Below are positions 16,653-25,278 of a DNA stretch of 52,041 bases, in pieces (position 1 is the first letter of the stretch; each line of letters opens with the position of its first letter). Source of the stretch: Acidobacteria bacterium UBA2161 (GTDB taxonomy: Bacteria > Acidobacteriota > Vicinamibacteria > Vicinamibacterales > UBA823); contig DCWN01000001.1 of NCBI GenBank assembly GCA_002328835.1, positions 117,537-169,577 on the forward strand, given 5' to 3'. Position numbers and translations under genes: made by a program. The notes under the pieces were generated by a model that had not been told where the DNA came from, did no database searches, and saw nothing but the letters and a program-made list of their open reading frames with translations.

Positions 16653-19082
16653 TCACTCCGCCCGCAGCGCCGTCGACGGATCGATCCGGGTCGCGCGGAG
16701 CGCCGGGACCAGCGTGGCCAGCATCGCCGTGAACGCCAGCAGCGCCGCGACGGCCGCGTAGGTCAGCGGGTCGCTCGCCGCGATGCCGTAGAGCAGCGTC
16801 GCCACGAGCCGGCTGAGTGCCAGCGCGATCGCCAGCCCCACGCCGACCCCGACGACGACCGGCCGCATCGCCTGCCAGAGCAGCATCTGCACGACGTCGC
16901 GCGTCTCAGCGCCGAGCGCCATCCGGATGCCGATCTCCTGGGTGCGCTGCCCGACCAGATAGCCGATGACGCCGTAGATGCCGATCAACGCTAGGCCCAA
17001 GGCCACGGCGGAGAAGAGACCGAGCAGCCAGGTGCGTAGCCTGGGCTGCGCGACCGAGCGGTCGAGCATCGCGTCGAGGGTCCGAATCTGGAAGAGCGGG
17101 ACGTCGGGATCGAGCGCCGCGACCTCGGCCCGCACGCTCGAGGTCAGCGACGCCGGGTCGACCGCGCCCCGCAGCACGAGCGTCATCGTGTGGAACGACG
17201 GCTGTTGGGCCTGGGGCGTGTAGAACATCGCTTCGAGGTCCTCCTCGAGCGCCAGATGCTTCACACTGCCCACGATGCCGACGATCTCCCGCGACCCGGG
17301 TCCGCCGACCGTCTGGGTCGGCTCGGCGAATTCGCCTCTGTTGTAGGTGATCCGCTTGCCGATCGGATCGTCGTCCGGCCAGAAGCGGCGCGCCATGGCG
17401 TCGCTGATGACGACGACGCCCGGCGTGTCGCGGCGGTCGCGTTGATCGAACACCCGACCGCGTAGCAGCGGGATTCCGAGGGCGCGGAAGTAGTCGGGAC
17501 TGACCGATCGGGTCTGCACGCCGGGGTTCTGACCTGGCGGCATCGGGCGCTCGTCGATCTGGAATCCGTTGCCGTCATAGCTGTCGCTGAGCGGCAGGAT
17601 GTTGATCGCGCCGACGACATCGACGCCCGGCACCTGCTCGAGCCGCTCGTAGAGTTGCTCGTACACCGGCACCTGATCACCTTCGGCGTACTTCGCCGTC
17701 GGAAGCGCCATCTGCATGCTCAGGACGCGGTCGGGCTGGAAGCCCGGGTCGATGCCCTGGAGGCGCCAGAGACTCTGCATGAGGAGGCCGGCGCCGACGA
17801 GCAGCACCAGCGACAGCGCGACCTCGGCGACGATCAGAGCTTCGCGCGCCCCGCGCCCGGCGTGATCGTTCTGGCCGCGCGCCCCCTCGCGCAGGTCGTC
17901 TTGTGTTTCTCGCCGCGAGAGTTGCAGGGCGGGGGCCAGCCCGAACGCGACGCCGGTGATCGTGACGATCACGACGGTGAAGGCCAGCACCGAGCCGTCG
18001 AGTTGCATCCCCTCGGCGCGTGCGATCCGCTCGGCGACGACCGCCGTCAGCCCCTTCATCGCCCAGTAGGCAATGGCGAGCCCGAGTGCGCCCCCAGCGG
18101 CGGCGAGCACCAGGCTTTCGGTCATCAGCTGGCGGACGATGCGGGCGCGGCCCGCGCGCACCGCCAGTTCCTTTCGCCGCGCCGCGCCGCTCGCGAGCAG
18201 GAGGTTGGCGATGTTCGCGCACGCGACCAGCAGCACGAAGCCGACGGCGCCGAGCAGCAGCAGCAGCGCGAGGCGGCTGTCGCGTACGATCGCGTCGAGG
18301 AGCGATGAGACGTTCACGCCCTGATCGATGTTGGAGGTTGGATACTCCTGTTCGAGCTGGCTGGCAATCGTGCTCAGCTCCGCCTGCGCTTGCTCGATCG
18401 TGGTGTCCGGGTTCAGCCGGCCTATGGCCCGGATGAAGTGACCGCCCCGATTCGGCTCGGCCGGATCCCACAGGTAGGGGATGTAGACCTCGGGCTCTCT
18501 CTCGGGATTCGGTTCGGGATGCCGGTACTCGGCCGGTAGGATGCCGACGATTGTCGTCGGCACCGCGTTGAAGTTCACGACACGTCCGATCACGTCCGGG
18601 TTGGCGCCGAACCGTCGCTCCCAGAACGGATGGGTGATGACAGCCACGGGTTCAGCGCCGCGCACGTCCTCGCCGTCCTGGAAGAGGCGCCCCATCATCG
18701 GCCGCACCCCGAGTGTCCGGAAGAAGCCGTGCGTCACGTTCGACCCGGAGAGCCGCTCGGGCTCGCCGTCACGGGTGATCGTGAAGAACCCGACCCACCC
18801 GTGGGCTCCCATCGACTCGAACGACGAGTTCATGTCGCGGAGGTCCATGAAGTCGGCGGGCGAGAGGTTGTCGAGTTCGCCGCTGGCCAGATCGTGGCCG
18901 ACGATCTTCGTCAGGCGCGGCGGGTCGGGATAGGGCAGTGGCCGCAGCAGCACGGCGCTGACGACGCTGAAGATGGCGCTGTTGGCGCCGATTCCCAGCG
19001 CGAGCGTCACGATGGCCACGGCGGCGAATCCGGGGCGCTTGGTGAGCGTGCGCACGGCGAAACGAAGGTCTTGACCGAGCAT
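16653..19082 (-). CDS. ADOP-type ABC transporter permease (MacB/FtsX fold)
   Basis: An 809-residue inner-membrane protein with the layout of acidobacterial duplicated orphan permeases: DLRFAVRTLTKRPGFAAVAI and LALGIGANSAIFSVVSAVLLRPLPYP at the first membrane helix, a MacB-like periplasmic domain, a three-helix FtsX block at about 280-400, a second periplasmic domain and a C-terminal FtsX block ending LVPALRATRIDPSTALRAE. No ATPase gene is adjacent, as usual for these orphans; a MacB-type ATPase elsewhere would power it. AGGAG precedes ATG 19082. Function is probably mechanotransmission or efflux; the cargo is unknown. A paralog lies at 39416-41851. Confidence 0.93.
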   Translation of the reverse strand: MLGQDLRFAVRTLTKRPGFAAVAIVTLALGIGANSAIFSVVSAVLLRPLPYPDPPRLTKIVGHDLASGELDNLSPADFMDLRDMNSSFESMGAHGWVGFFTITRDGEPERLSGSNVTHGFFRTLGVRPMMGRLFQDGEDVRGAEPVAVITHPFWERRFGANPDVIGRVVNFNAVPTTIVGILPAEYRHPEPNPEREPEVYIPYLWDPAEPNRGGHFIRAIGRLNPDTTIEQAQAELSTIASQLEQEYPTSNIDQGVNVSSLLDAIVRDSRLALLLLLGAVGFVLLVACANIANLLLASGAARRKELAVRAGRARIVRQLMTESLVLAAAGGALGLAIAYWAMKGLTAVVAERIARAEGMQLDGSVLAFTVVIVTITGVAFGLAPALQLSRRETQDDLREGARGQNDHAGRGAREALIVAEVALSLVLLVGAGLLMQSLWRLQGIDPGFQPDRVLSMQMALPTAKYAEGDQVPVYEQLYERLEQVPGVDVVGAINILPLSDSYDGNGFQIDERPMPPGQNPGVQTRSVSPDYFRALGIPLLRGRVFDQRDRRDTPGVVVISDAMARRFWPDDDPIGKRITYNRGEFAEPTQTVGGPGSREIVGIVGSVKHLALEEDLEAMFYTPQAQQPSFHTMTLVLRGAVDPASLTSSVRAEVAALDPDVPLFQIRTLDAMLDRSVAQPRLRTWLLGLFSAVALGLALIGIYGVIGYLVGQRTQEIGIRMALGAETRDVVQMLLWQAMRPVVVGVGVGLAIALALSRLVATLLYGIAASDPLTYAAVAALLAFTAMLATLVPALRATRIDPSTALRAE

Positions 19083-19217
19083 GGCGTTCTCCTGAGTCAG
19101 GGCGGATCAACAGCTTCTGGCGTTGGACGAAAACGACAGCCGAAACGTTGATGGGGTGCTCGGTCAGGCCCTCAGCCCTTCGCCTTGCCCCGAAACACGG
19201 CTACAGTAGCTCGTTCC

Positions 19218-20675
19218 ATGACGACGCTGCTGGCGCTCGCCCTCATCATCTACGTGGCCGTCATGTTCGCGATCGGCCTCTGGGCGCGCGGGCGGATCCA
19301 CGACACGGAAGACTACCTCGTTGCCGGCCGCCGGCTCGGCCTCTGGCTGGCCGCCCCGACCCTGTTTGCCACCTGGTTCGGGGCCGGCACGCTGCTCACC
19401 GCGACTGACGAAATCCGCGCCGACGGCCTGGTCAAGGCCGCGCTCGACCCGTTCGGGGCCGGCCTCTGCCTGCTGCTGGCCGGCTGGTTCTATGCCAAGC
19501 CGCTCTGGCGGATGCGGCTGCTGACGTTGCCCGACTACTTCGGGCGCCGCTTCGGCCCGCGGGCCGAGATCGTCTGCAGCGCCATCATGGTGCCGGGGTA
19601 CTTCGGCTGGATCGCCGCGCAGTTCGTGGCGCTCGCCGGCATCCTCGAACTGTTCTTCGGGATTCCGCTCGGGTCGGCGATCGCGCTCGTGGCGTTCGTC
19701 GGCATGAGCTACACCCTCGTCGGTGGGATGTGGTCGGTGACGATGACCGACTGCGTGCAGACCGGACTGCTCGTGCTCGGTCTGGTGTTGGTGGCGTGGA
19801 ACGTCTTGACCACGCTCGGCGCCGGCAGTGCCGGCGCCGGCTGGAGCCGCCTCCTCGACGAGACACCGCCCGAGATGCTCGACGCCGTGCCGACCGAGTC
19901 GATGGCGCTCTTCGTTGGGTGGCTCGGTGTGCTGGCCGCCGGCTCGCTCGGCAACATTCCCGGCCAGGACCTCACGCAGCGCTTCTTCGCGGCGAGGTCG
20001 GCCGGCGTCGCGGCGCGTGCCTGCTGGGTCGCCGGCGTCGCCTACCTCGTCATCGGCAGCCTCCCGCCGCTCATCGGCCTCGCGGCGAATCTGGTCGCAC
20101 CCGACGCCGGGGCTCGCTCGATCATCCCGCTCATCGCGCAGCTGGTCCTCGACCCTTGGCTGACCTTGATCTTCGTACTCGCCGTCACGTCGGCCGTGCT
20201 CTCGACGATCGACTCGGGGATCCTGGCGCCGTCGAGCGTCCTGGCGCAGAACCTCCTGCCGCGTCTGCCCGGGCGGCGCTTCTCGCCGCTGGCGCTGAAC
20301 CGCGCGGCGGTCGTCGGCGTCACCGGGGGAAGCTTGCTGCTGGCCTACGTCGGGGACGATGCCTACGAACTGCTCGAGAGTGCCTACGAGGTTGGGTTGG
20401 TCGCCCTGGTCGTCCCGCTCACGATGGGGCTCCACGCTCGGCGTGGGGGTGAGCGCGCCGCACTCGCCTCGATGCTGGTGGCGACGGCCGTCTGGCTGCC
20501 GCACCTGGCGCTCGGATGGGAGAGTTTCCTCGGGCCGGTCACAGTGGCCTGGAGCGTTCCACCGCCGACCGGGTTGACCTGCGCCGGGATCGGGCTGGTC
20601 GCCTATCTCGCCGCGGACCGCGGCGAAGGGCCGGCCGACGCTGACGCGGGCATGACCCAGAGGTCGGGCCACTGA
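19218..20675 (+). CDS. sodium:solute symporter family (SSS) transporter
   Basis: A 485-residue polytopic protein with about 13 hydrophobic segments. The SSS pattern is clear: DYLVAGRRLGLWLAAPTLFATWFGAGT in the first helices, RMRLLTLPDYFGRRFG, then SYTLVGGMWSVTMTDCVQ, and a later LGNIPGQDLTQRFFAARS. It would take up an organic solute with sodium. I prefer ATG 19218 to the TTG at 19185 since the first membrane helix begins at once. The 3' end overlaps the convergent beta-propeller gene by 73 bp. Substrate is not predictable. Confidence 0.9.
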   Translation: MTTLLALALIIYVAVMFAIGLWARGRIHDTEDYLVAGRRLGLWLAAPTLFATWFGAGTLLTATDEIRADGLVKAALDPFGAGLCLLLAGWFYAKPLWRMRLLTLPDYFGRRFGPRAEIVCSAIMVPGYFGWIAAQFVALAGILELFFGIPLGSAIALVAFVGMSYTLVGGMWSVTMTDCVQTGLLVLGLVLVAWNVLTTLGAGSAGAGWSRLLDETPPEMLDAVPTESMALFVGWLGVLAAGSLGNIPGQDLTQRFFAARSAGVAARACWVAGVAYLVIGSLPPLIGLAANLVAPDAGARSIIPLIAQLVLDPWLTLIFVLAVTSAVLSTIDSGILAPSSVLAQNLLPRLPGRRFSPLALNRAAVVGVTGGSLLLAYVGDDAYELLESAYEVGLVALVVPLTMGLHARRGGERAALASMLVATAVWLPHLALGWESFLGPVTVAWSVPPPTGLTCAGIGLVAYLAADRGEGPADADAGMTQRSGH

Positions 20676-21616
20676 TCGTTGGCGGGTGAGTGAGTGAGTC
20701 GCAGCGCCGAGTCCCAGGGCTCGCCGATCTTCCAGACGAAGAGTTCGTAGTCGGCCAGATCGTGTTCGTGTCCCTCCGCGGCCGCGCCCCAGATCAGCCA
20801 TTCTCCGTTGCCCGTCACGCGCGGGAAGTACTCGTGGCTGTACTCCGATGGCAGGTCGATCAGGACCTCCGGCGCGGCGTCGTCCAGGCGCCGGTGTTCC
20901 ACGCGGGTGCCGCCGAGCCCTTGACCGGCGATCCAGACGACGTGGCGCTGGCCGGGCATCCACGTGATCTGGCAGTCGCTGTCGGTCGACATCGGCGTGT
21001 ACACGCCGGCGTCGAGATCGAGGATGCCGACCGTTTCTCGTCGCACACGGCGCACGGCGACGCTCATGAGCGAGTCAGTCAGCATCTCGGGTTCCTCGAG
21101 ACGTCCCTTGATCAGCGCATCCTGCCCGCCGTGCAGCAGCGTTTCCTCGCCCGTCGCGAGGTCGTACCGAAAAATCCTGCCGCGGCGCTCGAAGACCAGG
21201 CCCGAGCCGTCCGGGATCCACGTGGCGTGGTAGGCACGCCGCGCGAGGCGGCGCTGCCGGCCGCCGTCGGCATCCATGATGTACAGGTCCCAGCCGGTCC
21301 GTTCCCGGAACGACACGTAGGGCCGGCGGCTTCGCAGGAACGAGATCTGTCGACCGTCGGGCGAGAAGCGCGAGAAGAAGTCGACAGAGGGGTGGTCGGT
21401 CAACTGCCGCGTGTCGCCGCTTGCCAGGTCGACGAGATAGAGGTCGTGGTTGCCGCCACGATTCGACGACCAGACGAGGCGGCCGTCGATCCGCGCGCCA
21501 ATCTGCCGGACGGCGTCGACCTCTGCGACGGTCAGCACCTCCTGCACGTCGGCGCTGCCGGTCGCGGAAACGCCGGTCAGGAGGGCGAGCGCGAGGGCGT
21601 GGATGGCTGGGTGCAT
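20603..21616 (-). CDS. exported TolB/PD40-type beta-propeller protein
   Basis: A 337-residue secreted protein. The signal peptide (MHPAIHALALALLTGVSATGSA) is followed by repeated propeller blades of the PD40/TolB kind, e.g. IDGRLVWSSNRGGNHDLYLVDL, FFSRFSPDGRQISFLRSR, WDLYIMDADGGRQRRL and GSGLVFERRGRIFRYDL. No peptidase domain is attached, so it is more likely a binding or scaffold protein than an enzyme. Its C-terminal 24 codons overlap the symporter gene on the other strand, so one of the two tails may have been extended by stop-codon loss. Confidence 0.85.
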   Translation of the reverse strand: MHPAIHALALALLTGVSATGSADVQEVLTVAEVDAVRQIGARIDGRLVWSSNRGGNHDLYLVDLASGDTRQLTDHPSVDFFSRFSPDGRQISFLRSRRPYVSFRERTGWDLYIMDADGGRQRRLARRAYHATWIPDGSGLVFERRGRIFRYDLATGEETLLHGGQDALIKGRLEEPEMLTDSLMSVAVRRVRRETVGILDLDAGVYTPMSTDSDCQITWMPGQRHVVWIAGQGLGGTRVEHRRLDDAAPEVLIDLPSEYSHEYFPRVTGNGEWLIWGAAAEGHEHDLADYELFVWKIGEPWDSALRLTHSPANDQWPDLWVMPASASAGPSPRSAAR

Positions 21617-21747
21617 CGGTAGCGTCGAACTCCGTCCACGATAGCATCCAACCCAAGCAAGTTCTGGGGTTAGCCCGAGGCATGGCGTTCCAGCCCGGCC
21701 GGGCGTAGAATCGGGGCCCGCGGGTCACCCGTTTCCCAGGAGGTTCC

Positions 21748-22995
21748 ATGCGCGTTCGATTCGCTGCGATTCCCGTCCTCGTCTTACTCGCCGGCGCGAC
21801 CGGGGTCCACGCCCAGTCGCTCGACCTGCTCATCCAGGGTGGCCGCGTCATCGACCCGCGCAACGGTATCGATGCCGTCATGGACGTCGGGATCGCCGAC
21901 GGCGTCATCGCGGAGGTCGCGGCCGGGATCGATCCGGCGCGCGCCGACACGGTCGTCGACGCGACCGGCCTCGTCGTGGCGCCAGGGTTGGTCGACCTGC
22001 ACGCGCACGTCTTCTGGGGCACGACGCCGGATCAGTACCTCAGCGACAGCTACAGCGCATTGCCGCCCGACGGCTTTACATTCCGGGCCGGCGTGACGAC
22101 GGTCGTCGATCTCGGCGATACGGGCTGGCGCGATTTCATCCAGTTCAAGAACCAGGTGATCGATCGCTCCCAGACCCGGGTCCTTACGTTCCTCAACATC
22201 GTCGGCCGTGGCATGAAGGGTGGACCGATCGAGCAGGACGTGTCCGACATGGATCCGAAGCTGACGGCGCAGCGCGCGGCGCAGTTCTCCGACATCATCG
22301 TCGGCGTCAAGGTGGCGCACTACATCGGCAACGAGTGGGAGCCGGTGGACCGAGCGGTCGAGGCGGGCAACCTGGCCGGGCTCCCCGTCGCGGTCGACTT
22401 CGGCCGCCAGGATCCGCCGCTGCCGCTCCAGGAACTCTTTCTCGAGCACCTGCGGCCGGGCGACATCTTCACGCACGCCTATTCCCAGGTGAACGGTCGG
22501 GAGGCAATCGTCGACGACGATGGCCACCTGAAGCCGTATCTGGCCGACGCGCGTGCGCGCGGCATCATCTTCGACGTCGGCCACGGCGGCGGCAGCTTCC
22601 GGTTCCGTCAGGCTGTGCCGGCGATGCAGCAGGCCTTCCCGCCCGACACGATCAGCACCGACCTGCACACCGGCAGCATGAACGGCGGCATGAAGGACAT
22701 GCTGAACGTCGGGTCGAAGTTCCTGAACATGGGGATGTCGCTGTCCGACGTGGTCGCCAAGTCGACCTGGGCGCCGGCTCAGGCGATTCACCGCGACGAC
22801 ATCGGCCACCTGAGCGTCGGTGCCGAAGCCGACGTGGCGGTCATCGCCGTCCGGGAGGGCGAGTTCGGGTTCCTGGACGTCGGCGGTGTGACGATGCAGG
22901 GGACCCGGAAGCTCGAGGCGGAACTGACGGTGCGCGCCGGCCGGATCGTTTGGGACCTGAACGGCCGCGCCGGCACGCCCTGGGAAGCGCGGTAG
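21748..22995 (+). CDS. exported amidohydrolase/deacetylase (dihydroorotase-like, EF_0837 type)
   Basis: A 415-residue metallohydrolase with signal peptide (MRVRFAAIPVLVLLAGATG, then VHAQ). It has GGRVIDPRNGIDAVMDVGI, the metal pair DLHAHVFWG, GVKVAHYIG (a Lys expected to be carboxylated between two metals), HAYSQ and the late STDLHTGSMNGGM. These fit the amidohydrolase/deacetylase group that includes EF_0837; some relatives deacylate N-acyl-D-amino acids or related compounds. AGGAGG precedes ATG 21748. It converges on a SelA-like PLP enzyme, the same partner family as in the EF_0837/EF_0838 gene pair as I recall it, supporting a joint pathway, here apparently outside the cytoplasm. Confidence 0.87.
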   Translation: MRVRFAAIPVLVLLAGATGVHAQSLDLLIQGGRVIDPRNGIDAVMDVGIADGVIAEVAAGIDPARADTVVDATGLVVAPGLVDLHAHVFWGTTPDQYLSDSYSALPPDGFTFRAGVTTVVDLGDTGWRDFIQFKNQVIDRSQTRVLTFLNIVGRGMKGGPIEQDVSDMDPKLTAQRAAQFSDIIVGVKVAHYIGNEWEPVDRAVEAGNLAGLPVAVDFGRQDPPLPLQELFLEHLRPGDIFTHAYSQVNGREAIVDDDGHLKPYLADARARGIIFDVGHGGGSFRFRQAVPAMQQAFPPDTISTDLHTGSMNGGMKDMLNVGSKFLNMGMSLSDVVAKSTWAPAQAIHRDDIGHLSVGAEADVAVIAVREGEFGFLDVGGVTMQGTRKLEAELTVRAGRIVWDLNGRAGTPWEAR

Positions 22996-23008
22996 CGAAG
23001 CCTTCCAC

Positions 23009-23047
23009 GGGCGCGAGGCTGGCGGCGCAATGCCCAGTCTCGCGCCC
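23009..23047. terminator. strong bidirectional hairpin between convergent genes
   Basis: GGGCGCGAG-G-CTGG (23009-23022) pairs with CCAG-T-CTCGCGCCC (23034-23047): 13 Watson-Crick pairs and one G-T wobble around an 11-nt loop. It fills the 58-bp gap between two convergent genes, suiting termination or 3'-end stabilisation for both, although no T-run follows. Confidence 0.7.
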
Positions 23048-23053
23048 CAGAGA

Positions 23054-24298
23054 CTACGCCGCCGCGGCCGACAGAATCTCGGCGATGCGCGCGGCGACGA
23101 CCTCGTGGTCGCCGGGCTGCATCATCCAGACGCCGATGTCGAGCCGGGGCGCGTCGGCGGGGCCGGGCCGCGGCTCGATCCGCGGCTCGCCGTCGCGCAG
23201 CGCCTGGGCGACGTCGCTGCGCATCATCGGGATCCGCTCCGGATCCCAGGTGATGCCCGCATGCGGCACCACGTTGGCCAGCTCGGGGACGAACTGCTCG
23301 GCTTCGACGCTCGGGATTCCGGCGACCGCGTCGACGATCGTCTGGACGCGCGCCTCCCAGTCGGCCCACTCGGCGTCGTGATCCTTCTCGACGTACAACT
23401 CGACCGCGCGCATCAGGCCGACGATCTCCTCTTTGCCGACCTTGGCGATCCGCGCGATCGAGTTCCCGTGGGGTGAGCCGTTCAGATAGGCCGCGTCGAT
23501 GAGATCGCGGCGTCCGAGCAGCAGGCCCGAGCACTGCGGCCCCCGCAACCCCTTGCCGCCGCTGAACGCGACGAGCGAGAAGCCCATCCGCGTGAACGCG
23601 CGCAGGTTGTCGGCCGGCGGCACGTCGGCCGCCGCATCGATGAGTGTCGGGATGCCCGTGGCCTGTCCGACCTCCGCGAACTCCTCGCGGGAGATCTGCC
23701 CCTGGTTGGTCGCGGCGTTCAGGTAGAAGAGCATCGCCGTGTCGTCGTTGACCGCGTCTTCCAGCTCGGCGCGCGTCTCCACCTCGACCAGTTCGATCCC
23801 GACGTTCCGGATGGCGTGGTCGTAGCCGAATCGGTGCGACCGCTGGATGACGACCTGGCTCTTCAGACCGGTCGTGTCGGGCACCTGGCGGATCGCGTCC
23901 TGATCGCTGCCGCAGACGCAGGCCGCGGTCGCCTGGGTCAGCGCGGCCGCGGCACCCGAGCTGACCAGCGCGGCCTCCGCGCCGACCAGCTCGGCGATCC
24001 GGCCGCCGGCCGCGGCATGCAGTTCGGCGAGCGCAACATACTGCCGTGAGGCGGCATCCATGGCGGATCGAACCTCTTCAGGCAGCAGGGAGGCCGTCAG
24101 GGCGGTGTAGGTGCCAGCGGCATTGATGAACGTCCGGAGGCCCAACCGGGCGTAGATGTCTTCGGCGACCTCGGCCGGCGCGGGCTCTGGCGGCGCGCAG
24201 CCAGTGGCCAGGAGACCGGCGACCGGCGCCGTGCCGGCTGATGCCAGGAACCGGCGTCGCGACCAATTCTGGGGCGTGTAACTCGTCGTATGCGGCAT
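23054..24298 (-). CDS. Tat-exported SelA-like PLP-dependent enzyme, lipoprotein
   Basis: A 414-residue protein of the SelA-related / D-glucosaminate-6-phosphate ammonia-lyase-like PLP fold: INAAGTYTALTASLLPEEV, LVGAEAALVSSGAAAALTQATAA, IDAAADVPPADNL and the PLP lysine near residue 248 in AFSGGKGLRGPQCSGLLLG. Ahead of this sits a Tat motif SRRRFLASAG and a lipobox LLATGC, so the folded holoenzyme is predicted to be exported and lipid-anchored, unusual for this cofactor class. ATG 24298 has an excellent GGAGGGAGG site. It converges with the exported amidohydrolase at 21748 and is divergent from the ureohydrolase at 24413. A racemase, lyase or aldolase role is possible; the substrate is unknown. 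Confidence 0.85.
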   Translation of the reverse strand: MPHTTSYTPQNWSRRRFLASAGTAPVAGLLATGCAPPEPAPAEVAEDIYARLGLRTFINAAGTYTALTASLLPEEVRSAMDAASRQYVALAELHAAAGGRIAELVGAEAALVSSGAAAALTQATAACVCGSDQDAIRQVPDTTGLKSQVVIQRSHRFGYDHAIRNVGIELVEVETRAELEDAVNDDTAMLFYLNAATNQGQISREEFAEVGQATGIPTLIDAAADVPPADNLRAFTRMGFSLVAFSGGKGLRGPQCSGLLLGRRDLIDAAYLNGSPHGNSIARIAKVGKEEIVGLMRAVELYVEKDHDAEWADWEARVQTIVDAVAGIPSVEAEQFVPELANVVPHAGITWDPERIPMMRSDVAQALRDGEPRIEPRPGPADAPRLDIGVWMMQPGDHEVVAARIAEILSAAAA

Positions 24299-24339
24299 GG
24301 GGCCTCCCTCCGCCGGCATGGCGGCGTCTCTGTGTCGGC

Positions 24340-24345
24340 TATAAT
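24340..24345 (+). promoter_or_regulatory. -10 box upstream of the ureohydrolase gene
   Basis: TATAAT in the context GGCTATAATTCCGCC, 67 bp before the ATG. The context resembles that at 30393, another gene upstream region. Confidence 0.5.
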
Positions 24346-24412
24346 TCCGCCTTCGCGCCGCGCGATCAACTCTTCCGCGCGGACCGACCTCCGCCAGGCG
24401 GCCTGGGGTCAG

Positions 24413-25222
24413 ATGAACCTGAACGCTCTCAACGTTACCCTGGTCGGCATTCCGTTCGACGAAAGCTCGTCGTTTCTCCGCGGGCCGGCCGAGGCGCCGC
24501 CCAAGATCCGCGAGGCGTTGCACTCGCCGTCAGCGAATCTGGTGACCGAGTCGGGTCGTGACCTCGGCGCCGAGAGCCGATTCCGGGATGCCGGAGACCT
24601 GCAGCTGCCCACCGGCGCCGCGGCGTTCGGGGCGATCGAGCAGGGGGTCGCCGAGTTGCTGGAGACCGGCGACCGCCTCGTCGTGCTTGGCGGCGATCAT
24701 GCGATCACGTATCCGCTGATCCGGGCGTTCGCCGGACGCCACGACAACCTGACGATTCTCCACCTGGACGCGCATCCCGATCTCTACGACGAACTCGACG
24801 GCAACAAGCTGTCCCACGCCTGTCCGTTCGCGCGGATCATGGAGGCGAATCTGGCGACCCGTCTGGTGCAGATGGGGATCCGGACGATGACGCCGCACCA
24901 GCGCGAGCAGGCCGAACGGTTCGGCGTCGAGGTTGTGACGGCACGCGACTGGTCCGACGCGGTGGTAGGATCGCTCGAGGCGCCGCTCTACCTCTCGCTG
25001 GACCTCGATGTGCTCGACCCGGCCTTCGCTCCCGGTCTCTCCCACCACGAGCCGGGCGGCGTCACCGTGCGCGACGTGCTGACGGTCGTGCAGGCGATTC
25101 GCGCGCCACTCGTCGGTGCCGACATCGTGGAGTACAACCCGGTGCGGGATGTCAACGGCGTCACCGCCATGGTTGCGGCGAAGTGTCTGAAAGAGGTCGT
25201 GGCCCGGATGCTCGAATGCTAG
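24413..25222 (+). CDS. agmatinase/arginase-family ureohydrolase
   Basis: A 269-residue cytoplasmic binuclear-manganese hydrolase of the ureohydrolase superfamily. All three metal motifs are present: LGGDHAITYP, LDAHPDLYDE and SLDLDVLDPAFAPG, and the C-terminal segment GADIVEYNPVRDVNGVTAMVAAK is typical. The family cleaves guanidino compounds (agmatine, arginine, formiminoglutamate, guanidinobutyrate) to urea or formamide. Slightly short of typical agmatinases at the N-terminus. Start ATG 24413 is chosen because LVGIPFDESSSF, the family's first strand, follows immediately; an upstream in-frame start at 24290 would run through the promoter. Exact substrate uncertain. Confidence 0.92.
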   Translation: MNLNALNVTLVGIPFDESSSFLRGPAEAPPKIREALHSPSANLVTESGRDLGAESRFRDAGDLQLPTGAAAFGAIEQGVAELLETGDRLVVLGGDHAITYPLIRAFAGRHDNLTILHLDAHPDLYDELDGNKLSHACPFARIMEANLATRLVQMGIRTMTPHQREQAERFGVEVVTARDWSDAVVGSLEAPLYLSLDLDVLDPAFAPGLSHHEPGGVTVRDVLTVVQAIRAPLVGADIVEYNPVRDVNGVTAMVAAKCLKEVVARMLEC

Positions 25223-25278
25223 CGGCCGACGATCCGGTTGGGCGTGGAGCGCGGCCAGCTCGCAGGGGGTTCGGCCGG

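Noticed and set aside
19164..20963. 599-codon minus-strand open frame opposite the symporter
   Set aside because: Arg/Gly/Asp-rich shadow of the SSS transporter gene; no motif or signal.
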